From contig JAJKFL010000012.1 in NCBI GenBank assembly GCA_021186555.1, forward strand, positions 22,579,711 to 22,643,710: 64,000 nucleotides of DNA. The letters are read 5' to 3'. The position numbers and the translations under genes are program-made. The stretch's first letter is position 1, and the number at the start of each line of letters is the position of its first letter. The notes beneath the pieces were generated by a model that searched no databases, had not been told where the DNA came from, and saw only the letters and a program-made list of their open reading frames with translations. Below are positions 55,984-64,000 of this stretch, one piece after another. Source of the DNA: Reticulitermes speratus (Eukaryota > Arthropoda > Insecta > Blattodea > Rhinotermitidae).

Positions 55984-56249
55984 ACAGGCCATGAAAGCCC
56001 AGAGGGGGAGTAGAGGTATAGCTCTACTCTTTCTTTAACCTTGGCGCTTATTATTGGGGGTGGGTGATCAGCGTCACGCCCCGGGTGCTTCACCCCCTGG
56101 AAAGAGACCCGGTACGCATTGTACAGGAGTCTGGGTGCCTCCCAGGGCCGGACTGGACGGGTGCGGAAAATCTAGCCCCCACCGGGATTCGATCCCCGGA
56201 CCATTCAGCCCGTAGCAAGTCCCTACACCTACTGAGCTATCCCGGCCCA
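55984..56249 (-). repeat. SINE family A, minus orientation, well preserved
   Basis: Reading right to left: GGGCCGGGATAGCTCAGTAG (A box), 'GGGGATCGAATCCCGGTGGG' (B box), CCAGTCCGGCCCTGGGAGGC, 'GGGTCTCTTTCCAGGGGG', and tail 'AGAGCTATACCTCTACTCCC', 'CCTCTGGGCTTTCATGGCC'. It agrees with the plus-strand copy at 58730 over nearly its whole length. Confidence 0.9.
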
Positions 56250-58087
56250 TTTTCTTTGTGGTAGAGGTGTCATGTTCAGTTCGAAGCAGTTCGCATTACA
56301 ACATCTAATAGCATCTAATAAGACCAGAGTAGACACGTCATGCATTGCGTGGTAGGTGGATAACTGGTCACTTATCTCAGTGGTTCTGAACAGTTTCTCA
56401 GTTACGTCTGTGGATTGTTCCGAGCAGTAGTAGCCGATATGTCTGTCTGTCTTTTTGTCTGGCATTTCAAGATACAAGCAGACCTAAATTGAATAACTTG
56501 TAGATGATAACTAGCATACGTAAGACTTTAAATCACAGAGTTGCTATATGTACCATCTGCGTTAACATCAAAAGCTCTGCATTTTATCCACGCACATTGT
56601 GTTTGTGTATTTCATATGATTCTGGAAATAAACAGTGATTATTTACTTCCACAAACAACATTAATTTTTCTTTGTGATAGAGATGAAGGAAATGAACGTT
56701 TAAATTTCAGAATTAGGAAGGCTAAAATGTTTGTTTACAATTAGTGTATTGGTCACTGCCTCAGGTGTAACATTCGGCCACTGAACCCTGGAAAAAGAAG
56801 TGCCGACATAGATTCTGTAGGAGTTTAGGTGAACTTCATGGCCAAGAGAGAAACTATTTTGTTTTTGCCGAGTACGAACCCAAATGCTGCAGTTTCTGGT
56901 CACGTTACTGACTGAGCTAAAATGCAGCTCATGTTTTATGACAGATGCTTAGGATGTTGAAGCCTGTTGGAACAGCAAGTCCACTGAGCACCGTCTGCCA
57001 CTGCGCTCTCATTCAGAATCGTTCTGAATGTTCGCCAAGGAGCGGGTATTTAAGAGATGTTTTATTTGTCTCTGATGGACATGTTCTTTGTGCCACATTT
57101 GGTCGATGAAGGACATGTTCTTTGTACAGTTGGTCTTCGAAGGACAAGGAACAGTTCTGAAGAACGTGTTCCTTGTACAATAAGTATACTTTCTTCGTAT
57201 TTGGAAAGTCCGGGGTTCAAATTTGGGCCAGGTTATAGGCCATCCTTCCAGATGTGTTGATAGGTTTTTTCTATCTGTTCAGAAATATGATGACGAATAA
57301 TAATAATAATAATAAAATAATAATAAATATAATAATTATACTAATTGACGTGTTGTAGAGCGTAGTTTTATGTTGTCCGATAGCCATTTTTAAAGTCTGT
57401 AGGGTTGTTCACTCCTGCAGGCATAGATAGTATTCATTGTTCATCTAGCCAGAAGGGTGGATCCTATACCTCATCCCCTGGTTTAATATGTTGAAGGGGG
57501 AACACTGAAGGTGGGGATGACTTTTTTTGAATTCGGATTGTGAGTCAGTCATGTAGGAGTCATATCGATTCAGAACGCTGTTCCCGGAGGAGCTCTTGAA
57601 ATACATTCTTATTCTGAATGTCTCTTGGTTCTAGAAACCGAAGAAAAGAGAGCCCCAAAGATAAAGGTCGTCCAAGATAATTGAGTCTAATGAATGTCAG
57701 TATTGTTGTAGTTGTCAGAGGATAAAGCACATTGTGCATTGTTTTTCTGTATCTAATAAAAAGGAAGCTGGTTTTTGTTCTTGTTATGAAGACATGCCCG
57801 TCGATAATACCACGAAATGTACGTCACCAGCGGTGCCATTATTAAGCGTCCTTACGTCATTTGGATGTCTCTGCTTCGAGTCGTGAGTCCCGATGCACGA
57901 TATTCTTTTTTTTTTTTAGTTTGCAGACAGAAAATAGGAGGATAAATCGACGGTTTACTATGTCAGCAATTGACAGTGTCGTTAAATAACAATCTTAAAA
58001 ATGGGGAAGACAAAGGACTGAGAATCGAAGCAAGCGCTCCCCGAATTTAATCTGTTTTATGTTGTATGTACCGTGCGTTTTATCGTT
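56250..58087. other. no recognised gene; (AAT)n near 57300
   Basis: Contains an imperfect (AAT)n at about 57296-57335 and short direct repeats of GGACATGTTCTTTGT near 57077 and 57111. No exon or known element. Confidence 0.45.
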
Positions 58088-58142
58088 TAAGTCAAAGCCG
58101 ACAAATGCATAAGCTTATTAACAAGTAGAAGATGTATTTTCA

Positions 58143-58188
58143 ACCCCTACATGTGTTTCGGCAAATGAATTGCCATCCTCAGGGGGTA
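58143..58188 (-). ncRNA. hammerhead-like RNA motif, left arm of foldback
   Basis: Minus strand: ATACCCC, CTGAGGA, T, GGCAA..TTGCC hairpin, GAAAC, ACAT, GTA, GGGGTT. CCCC before the core pairs with GGGG after GTA. Same layout as the right-arm copy at 59147. Confidence 0.5.
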
Positions 58189-58729
58189 TTTATCAAAGAA
58201 TTACAAGTGGGTACTGCATCCAAATATACAATAGGTGAGTTTACAGTAGACGTATTTACGCATGTCCAATTTAAAATGTACAGATGCATAAAATTAAAAA
58301 TTAAGAACAATAATACACTATGGCTCAAGTAGTGATTGTAAATGAATATGCCTTATGATCTTAGAGTGTAAAATATATACAAATAGTTTTACATGAATCG
58401 ATATTAACATTGAAAAGTTAGGTTTTGAAAAACTGGTTACTGGCCATGCATACAACGTGTGGTTAATCTGATACATGGTTCTGCTATTTAGATTGCTCAT
58501 CATTCCAAATTTTCTTATATTATATCTTCTAGGATGGGTCGACAACAGATCAACCACACGCTTGTATTCGTTGCCAGTAATCAGTTTTTAAAAACCATTA
58601 TAACTATTCAATGTTAATATTGATTCACGTAAAACTGTTTGTATATATTTTATACTCTGAGATCATAAGGTATGTTTATTTGTAATCCCTACTTGAGCCA
58701 CAGTGTATTATTCTTAATTAAAATTTTGT

Positions 58730-59022
58730 GGGCCGGGATAGCTCAGTCCGTATAGCGACCCGCTACGGGCTGGACGGTCCGGGGATCGAATTCCGGTGGG
58801 GGCGAGATTTTCAGCACCCGTACAGACTGGCCCTGGGGCCCACCGAGCCTCCTGTACAATGGGTACCAGGTCTCTTTCCCGGGGGTAAAGCGGCCGAGTC
58901 GTGGAGTTGACCACCCACCCTCATCTAGTGCCAGGGTTAAAGAAGAGTAGAGCTATACCTCTGCTCCCCCTCTGGGCCTTCATGGCACCTTGTAGGGAGA
59001 ACGTTACTTTTACCGTTACCTT
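58730..59022 (+). repeat. SINE family A, nested in foldback right arm
   Basis: GGGCCGGGATAGCTCAGTCC (A box), 'GGGGATCGAATTCCGGTGGG' (B box), 'GACTGGCCCTGGGGCCCACC', 'GAGCCTCCTGTACAATGGGT', and tail 'GAGCTATACCTCTGCTCCCC'. The flanks are AATTAAAATTTT on the left and TTTAATTTTTAATTTT on the right, a plausible target duplication. The left arm of the foldback shows the uninterrupted pre-insertion sequence. Confidence 0.92.
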
Positions 59023-59146
59023 TTAATTTTTAATTTTATAATTTTATGTATCTATATTTTTTAAATTGTGACATGCGTAAATACGTCTACTGTGTAACCA
59101 CCTATTGTATATTTGGATGCAGTACCCACTTGTAGTTCTTTGATAA

Positions 59147-59193
59147 ATACCCCCTGAGGATGGCAATTCGTTTGCCGAAACATGTGTAGGGGT
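59147..59193 (+). ncRNA. hammerhead-like RNA motif, right arm of foldback
   Basis: ATACCCC, CTGAGGA, T, GGCAA-TTCGT-TTGCC, GAAAC, ATGT, GTA, GGGGTT. Stem I is CCCC/GGGG, stem III the A-U and C-G pairs closing ATGT, cleavage expected after GTA if active. All invariant bases are present; the unpaired T between core and stem II is atypical. Confidence 0.52.
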
Positions 59194-59248
59194 TGAAAAT
59201 ACATCGTATACTTGTTAATAATCTTGTGAATTTGTTGGCTTTGACTTA

Positions 59249-60404
59249 ATCTGTTTTAAGTCCTTCCAGCCACCCCGGAGCAACACACCTTGTAAATAAT
59301 ATAATTATATAATAATAATAATCCACAGTGAATCATCTTTGTTGAGAAACTGTAATTCTCCCAGTTAGTCACAAAAGATTCCGCCTTCTGAGGAACCCAA
59401 AAGTATATTACAGTTTTCGTAAGACAGGCCACGTGGCTTTATCCTCAACCAGACGAAGACACAAACCGTACGTATTTTTAATGTCAAGTACGAGTACACC
59501 AGTAACCGACACAGGAACGTAGGCATCATGCATGGGCAGCACGTCGTTTGTGTTGTTTCTTCTACGGTGTAATGTAACTAAAAGTCACGAAGCCGGAAGT
59601 GTTCGGTATAATGTCAGTAAGATACTAGACATCCAGCAGAGCAGTGTGACATGAAACACACTTGCTGTTAACCAAATACAGGTTCGGTACGCGTGTTTTC
59701 AGTATGTAATTTGTTGCGAAGAAAAAGACGCAGTGCTGCTAGTTCTATCTGGTCATCGTGCTGCTATTACAGAACTACAATATCTCCTTTTTTCTCTTGG
59801 TTTACGGTTCACTTTTCGCATCTTTTGGTTTCGTCATCGCGTCTCTCATTCAGTATTTCCATCTTGGTCTTACTCCTTTATTCGTTTCTCATCCTTATCT
59901 CACTATTCCGTTTTTGAAACTCTGCCTTTCTATTATTCAAGTATCCGACTTTTGCGTCCTCTTTTCGTTTGTCGTCCCTTTTCGCCTTTTGTCTTCTTTT
60001 GTCTTCTTATTCTACATGCACAATGAAATCTCCTCCACATCCTTATGATAATTATCCATTTTTTCCTCATCCTCCTCTCTCTGTTCTTTTTATCGTTATT
60101 CCCTGTTCCTTCATCGACATTTCCTTTCACTCTTTCTTTTCCTTTTCTCCACTTCATGTTTTTATTCTCCTTCATCTCTCTTCCCCCTCCTCAGTCCTTC
60201 ATTGTTACAAATACCCACTAATAAAACCAACAGACACGTGCGGTGGATCAGCTGTTGGTTTACACCGCGATATCCGAACCGAGTGTAATTCACAGAAATT
60301 AACTGTCTGTCGTTGGCTTCTTATTGGTGTCTTAAAACACAGTTCGTTTCTTGACATCTGTTGTCCTCATAGCCAAGCTGCTATGCTCTGTTCAACGTTC
60401 TGTT
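59249..60404. other. no recognised gene; pyrimidine-rich tract 59.73-60.22 kb
   Basis: About 500 nt with strong C/T bias on the plus strand (CTCATCCTCCTCTCTCTGTT and similar), giving long Ser/Phe/Leu frames with no domain content. Confidence 0.5.
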
Positions 60405-60832
60405 GAGACAACCTACTTAGAATCGGAGGAATCGTGGTTCGATTACTAGCTGGTTCAAGAGATTCTTTCCAACGCGTCCAAACCGGCTCTGCGGCCCACT
60501 CAACCCAGTAGGGTGACCTGATGTTCTCTTTTCCGGACATGTCCTCTTTTTGGTTATAATTTTTCGTGTCGCTGCACATTTTTGTTAAATTGATGTCATA
60601 TTCTCTTTGTTAAATTCATTCCTACATGCCCGAGGCCTTCATTAATCATTTCTCACAAAGTTTAGCAACAAATTTTAGAAGTTAGCTATGTTCCGAGTAA
60701 ATGGAAAGAGGAATTAAGTTGTCGGCGGCGTTTAACATTGTCCTCTTTTTGCACTCACGACATTTGGTCACCCTAATCTAGTACCAAGGTTATGAATCAG
60801 TGGAGATGCACCTCCTCTCCCTCTCCCCCATA
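60405..60832 (+). repeat. SINE family A split by a MITE
   Basis: 5' part at 60405-60510: 'TCGTGGTTCGATTACTAGCT', 'CCAAACCGGCTCTGCGGCCC', 'ACTCAACCCAGTA'. 3' part at about 60776-60832: 'AGTACCAAGGTTATGAATCA', 'GTGGAGATGCACCTCCTCTC'. The interruption is a 263-bp DNA element. Confidence 0.75.
60511..60773. mobile_element. MITE with GGGTGACC ends, TA target duplication
   Basis: Starts GGGTGACCTGATGTTCTCTT and ends GACATTTGGTCACCC; TIRs GGGTGACC/GGTCACCC with partial extension (..ATGT). TA flanks both sides (60509-60510, 60774-60775). GTCCTCTTTTTG text occurs near both ends. Inserted inside a SINE, hence younger than it. Confidence 0.85.
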
Positions 60833-61620
60833 TATACAGGGAGAAACTTTACCTATGCCTTTATAACCTATAACTTTAATAGTTCTGGAAAGACAGCTGC
60901 ATTTACATAAAAAAGATATTGGCTTATAGGTTAGCCTATGCACCTTTCTATTATCTGAAAGTACGATAAGAACTTTCCCCGGAAAGACGGTCACTGCAGT
61001 ACAAAATGAAGCGTACTTTCCCCTGTTGTTGATTGCTTGTGTCTAACCCTGCTATTGATATGTGTTAACATCTATTACTGCTAACATACCCAACGACAGA
61101 ATAACAATCGTTGGTCATTATTACAGTAATGATGGCTTATTGAAAGAGAACGGATCTTTCCAGTTCTAACACCACCTCTCCTGCCTGACGTGTAACCTAA
61201 GCCCCTCACGTAGGCACACTGAATCACGTGACGTGCTGAAACGGAGAGACTAACCTGACGTCTAACCTAAGCCCATCCGTAAGGTGAGAGGGAAAACGAC
61301 GGGACCGTTCCTGTTGTGTGGTAGGGTTGTAACGGGAAAGACCCGAGAGCTACTTGTCGGCTCTTCCCCAAACGTCTGGCAAAATATGTGGCACCATGAC
61401 GCTCAGTACATTTAAATTGTCTGTTGAGTGTGCTGACGATTGTTCATTTCCAGAGTGGCCGCTGAATAGAAATAAGAGCACGTTGAAAATGTCAGCTGCA
61501 TGAGTGAACTTCCTGTGACTGGGTGGAACCGAAGTAGCAACATAGCAGAGAGAGCTAGATGACGAATGAGTTGCGTACCTCACCGGAGTGAGGCAGATTA
61601 GATAACGCGGGAAGAAAATA
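60833..61620. other. no recognised gene
   Basis: An imperfect direct repeat, CTGACGTGTAACCTAAGCCC (61182) and CTGACGTCTAACCTAAGCCC (61256), is the only structure noted. Confidence 0.45.
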
Positions 61621-61960
61621 CGGGTCCACAATCCCTTATCCGCAATTCCGAATTCCGAATCGAAAGCTCTGAAAACCGAAAGGTTTGACCCAGTCTACCA
61701 GTTTATTACTACCGCATATAAATAAACTAAATAAATTGTAATACTATTTATAGTCTTTATTTATCCCACTTAGTGTCAATATTCATACGTTTCACTTAAG
61801 AGATAGTAAGTGTTTGATTACGGGGTGCTGCCAAAGACCCCCTGAGGATGTTACGTAATGCACGGTATTATGCACCATATTACCTTTCGATAATCCGAAA
61901 AATTCTGAATTCCGAAACACATCTTGCACCAAGAGTTTCGGATAAGGGATTGTGGACCTG
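61621..61960. mobile_element. pogo-like MITE, 340 bp, TA target duplication
   Basis: Left end CGGGTCCACAATCCCTTATC, right end GATAAGGGATTGTGGACCTG, a nearly perfect inverted repeat of about 21 bp, flanked by TA (61619-61620, 61961-61962). The interior is rich in CCGAAT/CCGAAA words near both ends and has no coding. Confidence 0.9.
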
Positions 61961-61962
61961 TA

Positions 61963-62311
61963 TTGGTTTATGGCATGTTTCCTTATCGTTAATTAAAACT
62001 GGTCGGCGTGAATCGGGACGAAAGCTCTATACAGAACCTGTCTCTGTTCACAAAGTTTCATAATTTCGGCTTATTTTATCTTACGAATATTGTGAAATTG
62101 AGATCTCAGTTATGTATACTGACACAAGCAATGAATTAATGTAATTTACGCGATGAGCTTTATTTGGCACTTTAATTTTTGTATTTAAGCCGACACATGT
62201 TGCCCATTAAAGTTATATAATAATGTAACATAAAACGTAATTGTGATTGACTACTTTGTATTTAACGACACAGTCAGTTGTTAAGATTAAATAGCGTTAG
62301 TGATGAATTGC
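61963..62311. other. no recognised feature
   Basis: AT-rich, nothing supported. Confidence 0.45.
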
Positions 62312-62482
62312 TATGGAGCGTTGGTGGAATGTCACTAACAGGGGAAAACCGATGTGTTCGGAGAGAAACCTTTCCCAGTGTCTCTTTTTTCACCACAAAT
62401 CCCACGACTGGCCTACGATGGAACCCCTTCCTTTGCTGTTATGCCGGTGACTAACCGCCCTAGCCATGTCACTGCCTAAAGG
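62312..62482 (-). repeat. SINE family B, minus orientation
   Basis: 'GGAGCGTTGGTGGAATGTCA', 'ACAGGGGAAAACCGATGTGT', 'TTCACCACAAATCCCACGAC', 'GTGACTAACCGCCCTAGCCA' match the reversed family-B order. Confidence 0.75.
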
Positions 62483-62565
62483 TGCTCTTTGGTATTTGAA
62501 CACAACGGTATTAAGGCATATTGGGAAGTATAGCTGCTCTAATTCTTAACCTCGATAATAGATAG

Positions 62566-62715
62566 GGTGAGCGATCAGCCTCTCTCACCGTCCGGTTTAC
62601 CCCAGAGAAATAACCCCGTTGCTCATTGAATAGGAGGCTGGACGTTTCAGAGAAACTTGCTTGTTTCGTGAGTCCAACCAAGATTCCTCGGACATCCAGC
62701 CCATTGCCTGGCTCC
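62566..62715 (-). repeat. SINE family A, minus orientation, degraded
   Basis: 'GTTTACCCCAGAGAAATAAC', 'CATTGAATAGGAGGCTGGAC' and 'TTCCTCGGACATCCAGCCCA' resemble the reversed family-A body and head. Confidence 0.6.
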
Positions 62716-62882
62716 TATACATCTGTTTTAAACGGGTCGGTGCCCATCATGTAGATAATGTATATGAAATACGATTTTCGGTAATGCTGTACTGCAGCCT
62801 ATACGAGAACCATTCCATCCTCCTCCCTACAAGACAGTTTACTTACAACTGATGAGCGCCTGCGTATCAGTGTTTGCTATTT

Positions 62883-62907
62883 GGGGGGGGGGGGGGGGGG
62901 GGGGGGG
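62883..62907 (+). repeat. poly(G) tract, 25 nt
   Basis: G25, the longest homopolymer in the window, preceded by GTTTGCTATTT. Confidence 0.9.
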
Positions 62908-64000
62908 ATGAGAGGGGCTGGCACAGTTCGCAGCAGTAGCGTGGCCATCAGTCGCGAACTGAACGCAAAGTGCTGGTCGTTTTGTGCATTGTGACGGACA
63001 GGCGGATATGGGTGGCAAAGTGGGACTTATTTGTTGCTGGACACGTGAGTTGTGGAGATCGAAATGTAACTTCCTATGCATTTGTTACCGCTTATTATAT
63101 AAGTGCTGTAGTGTTTGTCTAGTGCGTGTTGCTGGAGTGATTAAACCAAGACCGAGCATGTAGCACTCGTGGAGCAACGCAACAGATACATATATAAAAA
63201 GAACCGTAGCAGGAAAAATGATTGGAAAGTACAGTTAAAGAGGCTAAAGGGTAGATGGGCATACACTATAATATGAAAACGGTTTGTGAACGATGTGAAA
63301 TTGTTCGAAATGCATGAGGTAGGCACGTGGTACGCAGAAAGGGGCCGGCGAGAGTTGGTATATACCATACAGTTCGTTTGCAAGGCTTGGCCGTAGGTGG
63401 AACTACATTATTAAAATGTGTGTTTAATATTTTGTGTGTTTATGAACTGGATGAAACTGGTTGAGAGTAATACTTGATATGCGAGGCTTTTTGAAGGTGC
63501 AGAATTTAACGCGGTGGGTGAGGACAGTCGGACATGTTGACATAAAAACCCTTAGGTCAGTATAACGTTTAGAGAATTTCATGGAACGTGACGGTTGCAG
63601 GGTTCAGGACACTGCAGGGAAAATAGAAAAGTAAGTTGCTCCTATGCACACGTAAAGGCGTATGGTGGAGTGAAAGTACAGGAAGCAAACTGGATGTTTG
63701 GAGAAGTCGATCAACGTTTGAGTTCCACAACAATGTGGAACCTGATTAATACTTGGATAATTAGTGGCCTTTCTGGTAATGATTTGTGTCTGTGCGTTAG
63801 TGATGGCTGTTGAAAACAGCACTGCTTTGTAGGGAAGATGTAGAGAATTACTTGGGAGGTCGTAGACGGAAGGCTAGCATGTCTTAAAGAAATGGGGTGT
63901 GGATTCGATTCAAGTATCAGGATAGGGCCCATTTGCTGTAGTAAACCTTCGAGTTCTAAAATGCGGACTGTCAAGAGGGCCTCTATTTTATGGAGGTGTT
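62908..64000. other. no recognised feature
   Basis: About 1.1 kb to the window edge with short open frames on both strands. No domain, splice-supported exon or repeat family recognised. Confidence 0.45.

Larger units (their letters stand above)
58088..59248. mobile_element. large foldback element with a hammerhead-like motif at each end and a nested SINE
   Basis: The left arm (58088-58462) begins AAGTCAAAGCCGACAAATGC; the right arm (58554-59248) ends TTTGTTGGCTTTGACTTA. The arms are about 375-400 bp once a SINE in the right arm (58730-59022) is discounted, with an approximately 90-bp loop. They share TGGGTACTGCATCCAAATAT, GTAGACGTATTTACGCATGT and GTTTTACATGAATCGATATT (in one or the other orientation). 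Each arm carries the CTGAGGA..GAAAC motif about 60 bp from its outer end. No protein is encoded. Confidence 0.85.

Noticed and set aside
59693..60406. Overlapping Ser/Phe/Leu-rich plus-strand frames
   Set aside because: They reflect a pyrimidine-rich tract; low complexity, multiple frames open at once, no domain.

Overview
The window looks like insect nuclear DNA, most likely from a cockroach or termite (Blattodea). This rests on long AT-leaning introns, very dense degraded transposons, tRNA-headed SINE families, RTE-type LINE tails, DUF4817-type transposase remnants and (C)CTGAAGATG..GAAAC foldback repeats. The species is inference; nothing bacterial is present.

One host gene is visible. 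It lies on the + strand from 18.2 kb to at least 51.0 kb and encodes a PH-domain protein of the PLEKHA4-7 / Drosophila kramer (kmr) type. Five exons can be chained with matching splice phases: 18214-18412 and 25857-26067 (together the PH domain), 33976-35824 (Ser/Pro/Gln-rich), 38532-38868 (REESMKRLLEWKQRM segment) and 45457-50972 (a 5.5-kb low-complexity exon). The first four read cleanly. The last keeps protein-like text throughout but changes reading frame about eight times and holds one in-frame TAA, which suggests uncorrected indels or decay. It also carries a run of tyrosine docking-type motifs (YMPM, YVEM, YMEV, YENL, YENV). The 5' exons and the true 3' end were not found.

Region by region: 1-18.2 kb is intergenic or upstream intron, with SINEs, transposase and LINE fragments, three short inverted-repeat elements and a 35-bp minisatellite. 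The first identified intron (18.4-25.9 kb) holds an RTE LINE split by a Maverick/Polinton remnant (capsid-type and adenain-type protease genes on the - strand) and a clean 347-bp hAT-like MITE with an 8-bp target duplication. The second (26.1-34.0 kb) holds a 5.5-kb non-autonomous Ty3/gypsy-like LTR retrotransposon on the - strand, with near-identical 654-bp LTRs, a tRNA-Lys-type primer site and gag, but no reverse transcriptase. The third and fourth introns hold a foldback repeat, a polypurine microsatellite, a Tigger-like MITE and little else. From 51 to 64 kb there is no convincing gene: SINEs, two foldback elements, a 37-bp minisatellite, a pogo-like MITE and a TA-flanked MITE inserted in a SINE.

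The most intriguing non-gene signal is a recurring RNA-hairpin motif with the invariant core of a hammerhead ribozyme: CTGANGA, hairpin, GAAAC, short loop, GTA, then a strand pairing back to the bases before CTGA. It sits near both ends of two inverted-repeat elements and singly elsewhere. Long poly-G tracts (14-25 nt) are also unusually frequent.
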